In this document: positions 38,479-49,935 of the stretch, in pieces
How the letters are laid out: each line of letters begins with the position of its first letter
How positions within the stretch are numbered: the first letter of the stretch is position 1
Position numbers and translations under genes: made by a program
Notes under the pieces: generated by a model
Seen by the model: the letters and a program-made list of their open reading frames with translations, nothing else
The model's database searches: none
Told to the model about the DNA's origin: nothing
NCBI GenBank assembly: GCA_013416795.1
Contig: RQSC01000003.1
Span: 182,288-246,287 of the forward strand
Length of the DNA stretch: 64,000 nucleotides
Origin: Prasinococcaceae sp. CCMP 1430
Lineage: Eukaryota > Prasinodermophyta > Palmophyllophyceae > Prasinococcales > Prasinococcaceae
Reading direction: 5' to 3'

Positions 38479-41123
38479 TCATTGCCCTCCAGAGCTGTCA
38501 GTCTCCGCGTCAGATCCGTCATCGGTGCTCTCGCCCGCTGCACTGTCCCAGACCGCACTGAGCAGCGCCCAGCGCTCGAGGCCTACCTCGATTGCGCCCA
38601 GCGACGCTTCAAGACGTTGTACGACTCGGTTGAGTCGGAGCGGCATCATGCCCCCATGCTTCGCCAGGGCCACCAGCACAGCCGCGGAGTCGCCAGCGGG
38701 GAATCTGTGCACCTCCGAGACGAACTCGGTAGGCGACATTTCCGGCCCGAGAGTCGCGGCGTCGGCTGCCTCCACGCTGAACACAGCTTTCTGCTCTCGA
38801 AACGAGGCGGTGTTCATGGCGCCGCAAGTGCACATGGGGAAGACTGGACCCGCTGCTGCTCCATTCCGCTCATTGCCCTCCGGGCTGCCCTTGGTATTCC
38901 CCTCGGCCAATCCCGACGCCCTTGCGCTCTGGTCGTCGCCGCTCTGGATACCACCATCTTGGCCGTCCTCAGGACCACTGTCGTTGCTCTCCGAGCCGCT
39001 GCCACTGCTCCCCGAGCCATCCGCATCGCTGCTCTGCGCGCTGGCACCATCGCTGCTCTCCGAGCCACTGCCGCCACTGTTCTCAGAGCCTGCTCGATCG
39101 CCTCGCTCTGAGGTCACAATCGCGCGTTGCCTCCTAGAGAGAGTGGCGGCATGTGCCTTGAAACTCCGGTACAGCACCTTTGAGAGCTGAGTCATCCTCT
39201 TGCTGCTGCCTGGCTTGCGGTGCATGTACATTTTCAAGCGCCTGTTGAAATGCACCCGTTTGCACGCTTGCACGTACGTCTTGAGCTCGTCGGCGCCCAG
39301 CGCTGCAGTGGGCGCATTTGCGAGGCGTTCTGCTTGATGGAAGGCGCGCATTTGCACCTCACGCGACCACAGTGCCCAGCTCCACCGCTCAGGATATACA
39401 CCCACTCGCGAAAGAGGACAGCTGTCACTGTGCGCCCACCCGTCGTTCTCTCCTCGAGGACAGTCAATCTGACACATCAGCTTGAGGCAGATGCAGATGC
39501 AGGCAAGCGCGCACTCGTGTGGCATGGGCATGAGCGCATCCTTGATGTTCTCGCGCGTACCCGGCGGTGGCGCCTTCGCTCTGTGCGGGTCGTCGTCGTC
39601 GTCATCGCTATCGGCGAGCGGCAATCCGCGCGTATTGGCGTCATCGTGGTAGGTTCCAAGAGTAATGTCGGGCAAAGCGATCAAAGTGAGCAGGTTTTTC
39701 GATGCGTTCGCAAAGCTCTCGGGCAGGCCGAGCTCCTCAACGAACCTCCCGTTGAGAGCCACCATGTTCGCCGGTGGCATGGCGATTCGAGCGACAGCAG
39801 CCATGTGCGACGCCAGCTCGTAGAGGCGTCGGGGTGTCGGTAGGTGGTCGAATGTCGCCCGGAGGTGATTACGGGCAATCTCGCAGTCCTCCTTGAGCTC
39901 CTCCGCGTTGCCCTCTGGTTCACCAGGTACGCGGCCTTCGAAGTCTCTGTACGGCATGTGTCCGAGGACGCACATGTCTAGCAAGTCACCAGGGGTGATG
40001 GGCTCGCGGAGCCATACGCATGCCGCATATATCGCAGCCAGCGTCAATGCCGAAGGCAGCGAGTCGCTGAGGTCGTACCTCTGGTACTGAAAAGGTCCCC
40101 TGTGCGCGCCACGTGCGCACATAAGGCCGCGTGAGCACGTGCGTACGAACTCGGCCAGCGCGGCAGCGGTCGAGCGACCTATACGCGGGCGCGCTGGGCA
40201 TACCTTCCCTCCCGTATAACCTTCCCATTAGCATCGACCACCTTCACTGCCTGTTTCTTCGATGTCTGGCCCTGATCGAACTCGGACAGATACTCGAACA
40301 TGGGAGGCTCGGGCTCGTCATCTCTGCTCTCATGGACGTCGAAGCTCACACGGCGTTCTCCACGCCCTGTGACTCCTACATCCTCCTCTCCACTGCCCAC
40401 TCCTCCGCTCTCATTGCCTTTGTCTCTTAATTTCCCGCCGCTGGCGCCGCCGGTGCCGCCGCTGGTCCCGCTTGTGCCGCCACTGGTCCCGCTGGTGTCG
40501 CTGCTGGTGTCGCTACTGCCGCCGCTGATGTCGCTTTCTTTGGCCTCGCCATCCACGTCGTCGCTTTCCTTGGCCTCGCCATCCGCGTCGCCAGCACTGC
40601 CTCCCGCGGCGCTGCGGCTCCGCACGCGATCATAGCGAGCAAGCTCCTCTGACCGCAGAGCATGGAAGGCCTTTGCCGCTGTTGCGCCCGCCTGCAGCTC
40701 AGAGATGAAGACCCGCTTGTGTAGCTTACCTCGGTTGAGATAGCGCTTGAAGAACGCCATCGCATTCTCGCGCAGGTCGGGCCTCGCGAGCTCCGCCCCA
40801 ACAACGGCGTCCACCTGCACGCACAGCAGCCGCGCGAGCGTGCGGCAGCGCGACGCCACGACGACACTCGCAGGGCGGTCCTCTCGCCTACGCCGTTTCG
40901 CGCCCTTCCTCGGCGCCTGCTGGCCGGTGAGCGCTGCGAGCCCGGCCTGTGAGCCCTCAATGACAGTCCCGCGGCGCTGGCTGGGGCCGCCCTCGCCAGC
41001 GGGCACATCATCGGCGGCCTCCTGCACGAAACCCGCCAGCTGCGTACCGCAGTCCAGACACGAGAGCGTCCCAGCGCTCGTCTGCACGAGGCGCGTTGAG
41101 AGGCACGCATGGCACACGGGCAT
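38479..41123 (-). CDS. TAF1B: RNA polymerase I initiation factor TAF1B/Rrn7
   Basis: TFIIB-like subunit of the Pol I core factor (SL1), acting at rDNA promoters in the nucleolus. Predicted exons, in order: 40204-41123 and 38479-40078; intron 125 bp, phase-consistent. ATG at 41123 begins MPVCHACLSTRL..CLDCG, a zinc ribbon (two CxxC pairs). The cyclin-like region has KRYLNRGK..KRVF and, after a long Ser/Gly/acidic insertion, RYDLSDSLPSALTLAAIYAACVW then LREPITPGDLLD and MPYRDFEG, the typical Rrn7/TAF1B block. PTPRRLYELASHMA, RFVEELGLPESFA and NLLTLIALPDI follow. Two further Ser/Asp/Gly-rich insertions lie near the C-terminus. The intron has CTCAC rather than CTGAC. An alternative start 28 codons upstream is Arg-rich and less likely. 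Confidence 0.85.
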
Positions 41124-41288
41124 GATGCCGCAAGCCCGCCCGCCCACCCGCCCGCCGGCGCACCTTTCACTCGTGCGCGAGCGTGCGCGCGCGCGCCGTG
41201 AGGCCACACAGNGCGAGCGCGACCCGCGCGGCGGGCTCTGCCGCGCCGGCGCGCGCGGCGCTGTTGGCTGTGCGCCGACATCTTTAGA

Positions 41289-43177
41289 TTACACCAGTGC
41301 CTCGCCATCGTCTTCGTCCTGGAAGGCCTCATCGTCGAGGTCCTCATCGTCAGCATTCGATTCGCCCTCGACGTCCTCCTCCTCCTCCTCGTCCTCGGCC
41401 TCGTCGTCGTCGCTGTCTTCGTCGTCCTCGTCGGTGTCGGCGGCGACCACGAGGCTGTCGTCCGCCTCGTCGAGGCCCAGCTCCCTGGCGACCAGCGCAT
41501 CATCGCCAACGACGGCGGCCGCATCTTCCTCATCCTCTTCGTCGTCTTCGTCCTCAATGACGGGGTCTTCGTCCTCCTCGGTGACCGCGCCGCTGTCCGT
41601 GCCCACGTCAGGGAGAAGCGCGTCGCTCCACGCCACGATGAGCTCGCGCACGTCCGGCACGAGCTCGCGCAGCTTGACGTCCGCGGATGACTCCGCCACG
41701 GACACGCGATAGCGAAGCGCCAGCGTGTCCGCGTCTGCGCCCTCATCGTGTGCCACGCCGCACACGCCCAGCAGGTGCGACAGCAGGCGCCGCCGCACGT
41801 CGGGGAGCACAGAGTTGTTGACCTCGGGGAAGGCGGCGAAGATGTGCGCCGCCACCACCGCGTCCGTTTCGGGGTCGTACGCAAATTCGACGCGCGAGCC
41901 GTCCTCGCGATAATCCTGCGCGAACGGGTTGTCGTCGAGCTCCCACGGCTCGATGCGGCTTGTGTCGTCCGCCGGGTCGAGCGGTCCCTCGTCCTCCTCT
42001 GCGTCCTCGTCGATGTACTCGCCGGTGGTGGGATCCACCAGCGGGTAGAGGTCGCCCTCGGCGATGTCTCCAACCTGGTTGACCCACGCGAGCATTTCCC
42101 CGCGCGTGAGCATGCGCTCCGGATTGTTCCACACGGTGGGGATGAGAAGGTTGCGCGGGCCGCCCTCGTCGCGGTCGTAGTGGTCGCGCCAGAAGGCGCC
42201 AAACCAGTCGGGCGGAAGGCACTGCTTCGCCGCGCGCAGGTGCGCCGCCGGCACTGCGCTCGGCGCGTCCTCCACCACGCAGCTCACGTCCTCCTCGAGG
42301 ACGCGCACGCGCGGCGTGGGATCGCCGATCTCCACGCTGTGGTACTCGCGCGGGCCCCGCCCGGGGAAGCTGAAGGTGGGCGTGAGCGGGTCTGTGCACC
42401 AGAAGGCCTCGCGGCCCATGTCGAGCGTCTCCGCGAAGCCGCCCACGAGCGGCTGGCTGTGCTCGCCCACGAAGCCGTACTTCCACCGCCCCGGCGCCAT
42501 CTGCACCTCGCCCGCGAACAGCCTCTCGCGCACGGGCGCCAGCGGCACCGCCACCCCCCAGTTGTTGAAGTCGCCCAGGCAGTACACTCGCTCTATCGAC
42601 GGGTCCTCAACGCGCACCCACACAGGCACCCACACCCACTTGGTGCCGCCGTGGTACGTCTCCGTGTAGTCGCGCTCGCAGCCCTCCAGGTGTCCGTACA
42701 CGCTCAGGAAGCCGTCGGCGTCGTAGTCCACGAAGCACTGCAGCATGGCGTCGCGCGCCTCCACGCTCAGGAAGGCCACCTCCACGTGGCGCGCCTGCTG
42801 CGGCGTGAGGTGCGCGGCCTGCGCCGGCGTGAGGTGCGCCAACTGCTCGTGTGACAGCGAGCGCAGCTCGGGCGGCGTGAGGGCGCGGATGTGTTCCAGG
42901 CTCAGCTGCGACACCTGCTCGTTGGTCCAGCGGCGCACCTCGCGCACCTCCGGCGTGTAGAAGTGTTTCATGATGGTGGCGTCTTCGTCATGGTTGAACC
43001 ACTCCATGGGCAGGAAGAGCTCGTGCTCGGGGCGGTGAAAGCCGGTGCGCTCCTGGTAGCGGCTCAGCTCCTGCCACGTCAGGCGCCGCTCGCGCGGGAG
43101 AATCACCCTGTCGCGCGCCACGGGCGCGGCGCGGAGCGAGCGCAGCCGCGCGGCGGTGGCCGCGCCCGCCCGTCGCC
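41289..43177 (-). CDS. Acidic protein with octapeptide repeats and E-set/CBM48-like motif (5' in gap)
   Basis: The frame is open from the gap to TAG at 41289, at least 629 residues. The N-terminal part (RLRSLRAAPVARDRV) could belong to a targeting peptide. Next comes a run of LxxLTPxQ-type repeats of about 8 residues (LSLEHIRALTPPELRSLSHE then QLAHLTPAQAAHLTPQQARH). Then FVDYDADGFLSVYGH (EF-hand-like, D-x-D-x-D), and VYCLGDFNNWGVAVPLAPV followed by GRWKYGFV, which fits the glycogen/starch-binding E-set (AMPK-beta/CBM48) pattern. The middle (DWFGAFWRDHYDRD, LLIPTVWNNPERML, EPWELDDNPFAQD) is unrecognised but well formed. The last 110 residues are almost all Asp/Glu. Role unknown; a storage-polysaccharide link is only a guess. 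Confidence 0.65.
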
Positions 43178-43403
43178 NNNNNNNNNNNNNNNNNNNNNNN
43201 NNNNNNNNNNNNNNNNNNNNNNNNNNNNNNNNNNNNNNNNNNNNNNNNNNNNNNNNNNNNNNNNNNNNNNNNNNNNNNNNNNNNNNNNNNNNNNNNNNNN
43301 NNNNNNNNNNNNNNNNNNNNNNNNNNNNNNNNNNNNNNNNNNNNNNNNNNNNNNNNNNNNNNNNNNNNNNNNNNNNNNNNNNNNNNNNNNNNNNNNNNNN
43401 NNN
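43178..43403. other. Assembly gap (226 N)
   Basis: Undetermined bases that hide the 5' end of the minus-strand acidic protein gene. Confidence 1.
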
Positions 43404-44559
43404 GGCGAGCCGCGGGCGCCCGCGCGCGCGCGCGCCGCCGCCGCCGGCCCGAAACCCTCTTCGCCGTCCATCAATCTCAATCTGAAAAAGAGGGCGCCCA
43501 TCGGAACGAAGGCGAAAGAAAAAACAAAAACATCAAAAAGTAAAAAGAAAAAATACTGCGTATGTACGTACGTATGTACTGTACAAAAACAAAGGCGAGC
43601 GTTCATAAAAATCGTCGCCCTCGCCATGCGGATTCACGCCCGCCTAACAATTCGTTCCGAGCGCGCGCCGCTCGGCCGGGGCGCGCGGGTTTGAGGGCGC
43701 CGCGGATGGAGGCTCGAGCGAGGGACGGGGCGCGGCGGGGGCGCGCGTCGTCGAAACGGGGGTGGGCGCCGCGCGCGCGTTACTTACTGTAGGGTTCGCG
43801 CGGCGTCCCCTGGCCCGGTGACCCTGTTCCGCGCCGCCCGACCCCAAACGCGCCCCGAAATTGCCAACCTGAACCTGCCGACGGCGCGAGGAATGCGGGC
43901 CGGCGCTCCTGTGCCTGCGTGCGTGCGCGCGTGTGCGCGTCTGCGCGTCTGCGCGTCTGCGTGCCTGTGTCTGTGTGCGTGTGCGTGTGCGTGTGCGTGT
44001 GCGTGTGCGTGTGCGTGTGCGTGTGCCTGAGTGTGCGTGTGCCTGTGCGTGCGTGGCTGGCCCGCATGGAGGCCTGGGGGGCCGGCCAGGGGCCCCTGCC
44101 TGCGTGGTCGCCCGCCGCGCGTGTGGATACGCGAAGTCCCAGACCGGGCTAGAGATTCGGTCGTGACGTGGCACGCGCCCCTCGCGACGGTGCGCGGGCG
44201 CCGCGACCGGATCAGCCCCCCCCATCGTGCCGGATTCGAGGCGTTTGGTGGCGTTTCGGCACGCGCGCATTTGAGGTTTTTATGTATAGGGTTTGTGGCG
44301 TACGTCAGTCCGCACCGCGCGCGCCGCGCGCGCGCTGAGTCGCCGCCGGCGCGCGCCAGCCGCGNCGATGCCCGTTTTTGCCAAGCAGATGCCGATCACA
44401 AGCGCAGCTGAGGATTGCGCGAAGAAGTCGTGCCCGACGTACGACTGTTGCTGCATCGTGTTCTCCCACATGGCGTACCAAAGCATCGCCAGCCCGCCAC
44501 CATCGCACACCTCCACCAGCGGGGCCAGCGCGGGGTGAGAGTACTTCTTCCAGCTTTGG
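43404..44559. other. Gene-poor region with AT-rich island, GTGTGC microsatellite and telo-box
   Basis: 43480-43610 is A-rich and contains nested GTAC sites (ATGTACGTACGTATGTACTG) and CATAAAAATC. 43915-44055 is a microsatellite of GTGTGC/GCGTGT units. TAGGGTTT occurs at 44287-44294. A single N at 44364 marks an unresolved base. The minus strand is open with hydrophobic residues at about 44365-44738, overlapping the next gene in antisense; I do not call it a gene. Confidence 0.55.
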
Positions 44560-45684
44560 ATGGTGGCGGACCAGCCCACAGGAAACAAGACCATCGTTAT
44601 GGTGAACACCCAGCCCATAAACCGAGGCGTCAACTCAGACGAAAAGGTCCGCGACACCACCAATTGGCCAGCCGTCCAAGAACACAGCAACGTCGGGGCA
44701 GTGATGTTCTTCAGCAACAAGACTGCGCGCCCCGGAGGCGGCGCGCTCGGCGCCAGCAAGCAGATTTTCAAGGGGGGGAGGTGCGTGGCAGCGCCGCGCG
44801 AGCGGCTGCGCTGGCGGCCGCGTGCGCGAGGCGCGAGCCCTGTTCCCGTCGCTCCCCCGCTCTCCCCCAAACGCACGCACCGCGCACACGATCTTCACCC
44901 ACAGCACATGCGCATGCACACACGCCCGCGCGCGCGAGTGCAATGACTGGCGTCGGTCCTGACAGGCTGGCCTCGGCGCACGGCGCCCCCTGCCCTCACC
45001 GGTGGGTCGAGAAGCAACGGAGGGGGAGGGCACACCGGGGGGCTCGCAGGTCGAGGCGGCCTGAGCAGGTTTTACCGCGGGAAGGCGCGCTCGTTTGCGT
45101 GCCTGGCGGCCGCGTCCACGCTCGGCGCGAGCTCGAAGCTCAGCAAGAAGGTGACCTTGACGGAACTGGAGGTCGCGGCCACCTCGGGCGACCTCGGGGG
45201 CTTCGCCGGCCACCAGGCAGCCTCGGCCGATAGCGAGGAGGAGGAGGGCTTCGCCGTGTTCTGTGGCGGGCCAAGGCGGCTTGTGACCAGTGAGAGCATG
45301 CCGCTGCTCTTCAGGGAGGAGACATCGAGTCCGTGGCCGAGCCCGTCCAGCTTGGGCGAGGGCGGATGCGGGGAGCACTTGGCGGGCGTCCCCGAGGAGA
45401 GCGGCGGCGCGCCCACGTGTGACGCGGGGGGTGCGTGCGGCAGCGACGAAATATCGTTCGGACGCTCGATGTCCGGCTCCGGCGCCAGCCGCTCGTCGCT
45501 GTCTGTGGACACTCGCGAGGACTCAGCGGCACAGGTGCCCGACATTGACTATCTTGACGTGGACGCACATGCCGACTCCTCGCCCTTTCCGGGGATAGTG
45601 CCCGCCGCCCAGAGGCCCACTCTCCCCGTCGCCGTCGCCGCCGGAGGCCACAACCGCCACCTGTGGGTGCACCAGCACGAATGA
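44560..45684 (+). CDS. OXS3-like protein (putative), Gly/Ser-rich
   Basis: Predicted exons 44560-44780 and 45012-45684 (about 297 residues). The intron has CTGAC at 44959 and joins GGR in phase to SNGGGGHTGG. The key segment GGLSRFYRGKARSFACLA resembles the GLSxFYxGKSxSFxxL core of plant OXIDATIVE STRESS 3 family proteins, nuclear factors linked to stress tolerance. Around it are Gly-rich and Ser/Glu-rich segments of low complexity. Third codon positions in exon 2 are strongly G/C, supporting this strand. Exon 1 is less certain because its antisense strand is also open. The stop at 45682-45684 is followed by CATGTACACT. The gene lies in the same direction as nothing nearby; it converges on the RING-LON gene. 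Confidence 0.55.
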
Positions 45685-46125
45685 TGATCATGTACACTAG
45701 AGGAGACACTGAAGATCTGTTTAAGGCGATCTGGGCAAAACGGAGCGACCGCTCGCGCCCGAAAGGAGGACACCGCGAGCATGTAGCTGCACGTGATGGA
45801 CCTGCCATGTATCATTCACCAACGAGAAAGCCGCGGGGACGCGCGCTGTGCCGACAGCAGCGGCGCCGTCGCCTCCAAAGCACACCCGTCGGCTTAATTT
45901 TCCGCCGACCGGAGGCATTGCAGCGCCGCAGCACTCGGCCTGCAGTGCTCGACACAAAACACACAAATAAGCGCACGACCGGGGTGCCTATCGCCTGAGG
46001 CGCGAGGGCGAGAGCAAGAGCGGCAGATGCGTGCACAGAGCCACATCCGCAGCATGGCATCGCCCCCACCCCTGTCTCTTTGTAAGACTAGAATAAGGGT
46101 ATTTGTACATACACGCGGCAGTGTG
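45685..46125. other. Convergent intergenic region
   Basis: Between the OXS3-like stop and the RING-LON stop. It has ATCATGTACACTAG at about 45686 and TTTGTACATACAC at about 46101, one near each gene end. No coding sequence is recognised between them. Confidence 0.6.
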
Positions 46126-47721
46126 TCAGCGGCCGAAGAGGCTCCCAAGCATGCGCTGCAGCCTCGTGGCGCGCCCCATCATGTTCGCAAGCATGCGCTG
46201 CCATGCAATCTTCCGCTCGGCCACTTGCCGGACGGCCGGGATGCACTCCTCTAGACACGCGCTGATGACACGCAGGCGGGCGAGAGGGCCATCGCTGGCC
46301 ATGCACTCTGGGCGAATCTCCTGCGAGGGCGCGCGTTGGAAGAGTGGGCGTCACCAAACATGTGCGAACGGGCGCGCCCACACAGGCGGAAGGTGCGCGC
46401 GTCGACCAGCCCGCGTGCGCGCGCGCGCGAGCGCGCAAGTCTCTCACCTCGGCTGCGCCCAGTACCGGCAGCGGATTGAGCACCTGGCACAAGTGCCACG
46501 ACAGCTTCTCCGCGCGCTCATGCGCCTCTCTCCTGTCGACACGCCCACGCACAGGCGGCGGCGGACGCGGGCCAGCGGCGTCCAGCAGCGCGCGCGTGCT
46601 GCCGCCGTAGTGCTGCTTCAGGTACCCGACATTCCCGCGCCCCACCTGCGCTCGACATGCGCGTTCGTGCGCGCATGCGTCAGCGGAGGCACCGGCAGGT
46701 AGCGCGCGCCGCCGCGCGCGCGCGGCGGAGCGCACGCATGCGGCGATTGCAGAATGCTCTGGTGCGCCCCACGGACCTCTCCGAGCCACTCTTCGAGGAG
46801 AGAGACAGCGCGCTCGCTCTCTTCGGCGAGCGCCGCGCAGTATTTCGCATCGTCCTGCTCATCATCGCCCTCTCCGACTGCGTCCTCGCCGTCGTGCGGG
46901 GATGCAACCGACGCCACGTAGAAGCCCGCAGGGGCGAGCGCGGTCGTGACCACCCGGAAGCGCGATCGCGCGACGCACGCGATAACAAATCGGCCGTCGG
47001 GCAGTGCGCTGACCTCGGTGATTTCGCACACGCAACCGTGCCGCGCACATGGCATTCGCGCCTCATCGTCTGCACGCGCGCTCGCGCGCCATCTGTCAGC
47101 CAATCCCAAACAGCGCACGCGCGCGAATGAGGCGCGCGGGCGAGCCTGCCCGTCGCACGCGGGCGAGGGCATGCGCGTCTTGCGCGGCGCGCACCTCCGC
47201 TTTCACCACCGCGCGGCGGCCCGATCATCCCGAAAGTCCTGTCGTTCGCGAGCACGAGCTTCATGAGCGCCCGGTAGCGGGGCTCGAACACGTGCAGGCG
47301 CGCGGTCTGCCCAGGCACGATGGGATCACACACGAAGAGCGGCATCGAGCAATCCTCAGGCACGCCGGCCGCGGCGCTGCGTGCGCGGCGCGCCGCGCTG
47401 CTTTGAGCCTCTTCCTCGAGGTCGCGTGCGCTCGACTCCTCCGGGAACGCCGCGCGAACGGCCTGAGAAGCGCATGGCGCGGGCGTCAGCACGCGATCGC
47501 GCGCGCTGGGCGGCGTGCGCGTGGCGGTATGCCCTGCGCCGGTGGTAGATGTCGCACCTTGTCGAGCGCGACGCACACGGGCGCTGCGGCGGGGTCTGCG
47601 TAGTACGCCGGCGCTCGGCACACGGGGCAGCGCCGCGCCGCGCGCAGCGCCAACGCCGTGCACTCGCGGCAGTGCGCGTGGCCGCATGGCAGCGCAACGG
47701 GCCGGTGCAGGAGCCGCAGGA
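46126..47721 (-). CDS. RING-finger/LON-domain protein (LONRF-like), 5' end broken
   Basis: Putative E3 ubiquitin ligase with a Lon-protease N-terminal (substrate-binding) domain but no protease. Predicted exons, in order: 47558 to about 47721, 47195-47462, 46777-47069, 46448-46645 and 46126-46320; phases agree at each join, and four donor/acceptor pairs are canonical. RING: PVALPCGHAHCREC then RRCPVCRAPA, but the first CxxC pair is absent because the sequence upstream belongs to a nitrite-reductase fragment. LON domain: MPLFVCDPIVPGQTARLHVF, EPRYRALMKLVL, FGMIG, CEITEVSALPDGRFVIAC, FRVV, and the C-terminal LSWHLCQVLNPLPVL plus LARLRVISACLEEC. Introns carry CTGAC except the last, which has GTGAC. 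The ATG is therefore not in the visible sequence. Confidence 0.8.
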
Positions 47722-47964
47722 GGCCGACGCCTTGGTATGTGCCCTGACATCGTCGAGCGAGGTCAGGCCTTTGGACGTGATCTTCGAGGTGATCTTGCCC
47801 TTGCAGACGCCGTTGCAGCCGCAGATTTCCGCATCATCCGGCAAGGCTGCAACGGCCGCCATAGGGTCCAGGGGGGCACCCCCCTGGTAGGCCTGGCCGA
47901 AGATCAAGGTATCGCGCATCTCGGAGATGTCGGTCGCCTTTTTCTTGAGGTCGTTGAAAACCCC
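47701..47964 (-). pseudogene. nirB: Nitrite reductase (NirB-type) BFD-like [2Fe-2S] domain fragment
   Basis: About 88 codons read as assimilatory NAD(P)H nitrite reductase: MRDTLIFGQAYQGGAPLDP, AAVAALPDDAEICGCNG, CNGVCKGKIT, KGLTSLDDVRAHTKASAS and CGSCTG, containing the four Cys of a BFD-type iron-sulfur domain (CxC and CxxC type pairs). In intact enzymes this domain lies between the FAD/NAD module and the siroheme module. Neither is found here: no FAD module upstream, and downstream the frame breaks at 47701-47721, exactly where the RING exon begins in another frame. The preserved sequence suggests a recent event or an assembly join rather than old decay. Confidence 0.8.
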
Positions 47965-48259
47965 CCTCGGCGAGCGCTCCCGCGGCGCTCCCCTCGCGCG
48001 CGCGCTTCGGCGACCCCCCGCCGCCGCTCATCGCCGCCGGCGCAGCCGCACACCCTCGCCCCACGCGCGCGCTGTGGCGCACTCACGGGACGAGGGGCCG
48101 CAAGCAGCTATCCAAAACACGCATACGAGTTCGCACTGTGAAACGCAGAACCACGCGTGCGCTGCGTGGACTAATTTCGGTTTTGTGAGTTTGAACATCA
48201 ACACGCATGTTACCATTGCAAAAAGGGTTTGCTCTGTCATCCGCGGCCGCGCGCGGCCG

Positions 48260-49935
48260 TCAGAGCGCGTCCGTGGGGCCGGCGGCGGCTCCTGCGACTG
48301 CGCGCACGTGCGCGCCGAATTGCCTCGACACGAGCGAGCGCTGAATGTTGGCCTGGTGCCTGTCGATGTCAACTCCCTGAAGGACGCATGCGCCCACACC
48401 CATGAGAATTGACATAGCCACGAGCCCCCATCGCAGCGAGCCTGTGGCTTCGTTCATAATGAGCATCACAAGCGGCGGCACCCACACGAATGCGGTACTC
48501 GACATTGTGCTCAGGCCTGCGCACTCCGCCTCGAGGCCGCCAGGCGCGCTCTGAGCAAACAGCAGCATCTGCTGCGACCACGCACCGCCGAGCAACACAC
48601 CCCACAAGACGCCGAATATGGCGGGCAGGATCAAGTCACCCACTTCGGCGTCGCAGCCCTCAACCACCTCGTTGTCACCGCAGAGGGCGTCGCCCAGTGG
48701 CGGCGGCGGCGGCGAGACCTCAAGCCCACCGCCCTCGCTGGTCGATTCCGACGCCACAGTCGTGCACTTGGGTAGCACCGCCCCCCCGAGTGACGTCAGG
48801 ATGAACGTCGTAAATAACAGCGCCTGAATGGCGCGCTTGATGCCCACCCGCTTGCGCAAGAAGTTGCCCACGTGGCTGCCCGCGGCGGCACTCACGATGG
48901 CGAGGCCGAAGACGATGCTCACGACGCTCGCCTTATAATTGAGCTCGGACGTCAGGAAGATGGACCCGAGGGACACGACGGCGGCTTGCGCGGGGTCGCT
49001 TACCATGACGTGCATGAGAAACACAAAAAAGTCGGGGTAGTCCTTGCGCACCTGCTTCCACAGCGACACCATGCGCCGAAACGAGAAAGCGACCAAGCTC
49101 TTGGTGCCTTCTGGCAACTCGTGACTGGGCTTGCGGGCCTCAAGCTTTTGCCACGCCAGCGCCACACAAAGCAAGCCAGATGCCCCGCAGAATAGGGCGG
49201 CGAAGCGCCCCTGCCAGAGGTAGTTCAGGCCCGCAATTTGCACCACGCCCACGTTCACGATCACGAACACGACCTGCGCGCGCGCAGCGGCCGGTGCGTG
49301 TGCGCGAGCGAGCGGGGGGGAGGAGGCGGGGAGCGAGCGAGCGCAAGCGTCAGCCACCTGCTCGTGGGCGCGGCAAAGGACGAAAGAGCGCCCAGCGCGC
49401 GCACCTCTGCGATGTAGAGCGTGGTGTAGCCGTTCCTGTTGATCCTCGCCAGCTCATCGTGGCTGGTGGTGAGCTCCGGCAGCCAGGTTGACTGGCCCGT
49501 GAGCAGCATGGCGTAGCACACGTTGAAGATGAAGAGAGCGAGCAAGGAGATGGCCACACCGGTATCATTAGGCGCTAGCACGACGCCAAGCACCGTCGCG
49601 CCGAACTGCACGAAGCTGGCACCGAGAAGCAGCGGCTTGCGCAGGGTGGTGTAGTCGCACGCCGCGCCGATTGCCGGCGTGAGCAGCGCGCTCGTGATGC
49701 CGGCAATCATCAGGATGCCCGGAATCAAGCTGTCGAAGTTGAGCCAGTTCCACAGCTGTCCGTCCTCGTCCGAGATGCACTCGGCGGCTGTCAAGAGCGC
49801 AGGCTGGAACTGCACCGAGATGAAAACCACGCCCGCCGCTTGGGCGATGCGCAGCAGCATGTAGCCCCAGACCTCCGGGTTGCGCCCGGCGGCCGCGGCG
49901 GCGACGCTCGCCGTTTTGCCATCCTCAGCTTCCAT
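48260..49935 (-). CDS. Major facilitator transporter, Atg22/UMF1-like
   Basis: Predicted exons, in order: 49405-49935 and 48260-49273 (514 residues); the 131-bp intron has GAG|gtgcgc and gcgcgcag|GTC with CTGAC about 75 nt before the acceptor. ATG at 49935. About 11-12 hydrophobic spans can be counted, such as GILMIAGITSALLTPAIGAA, ISLLALFIFNVCYAMLL, VFVIVNVGVVQIAGL, FVFLMHVMVSDPAQAAVVSL and VSIVFGLAIVSAAAG. The first cytoplasmic loop has CDYTTLRKPLLLG, the equivalent of the MFS signature (DxxxxR/K). The overall order resembles Atg22-like vacuolar amino-acid effluxers and folate/UMF transporters. A lumenal loop rich in Cys (CGDNEVVEGCDAEVGD) is unusual. The substrate is unknown. Confidence 0.75.

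Noticed and set aside
43915-44055. GTGTGC repeat considered as CRISPR-like or telomeric array
   Set aside because: The units are 6 bp with no spacers and drift freely; it is a simple microsatellite, and CRISPR is not expected in a nuclear genome.
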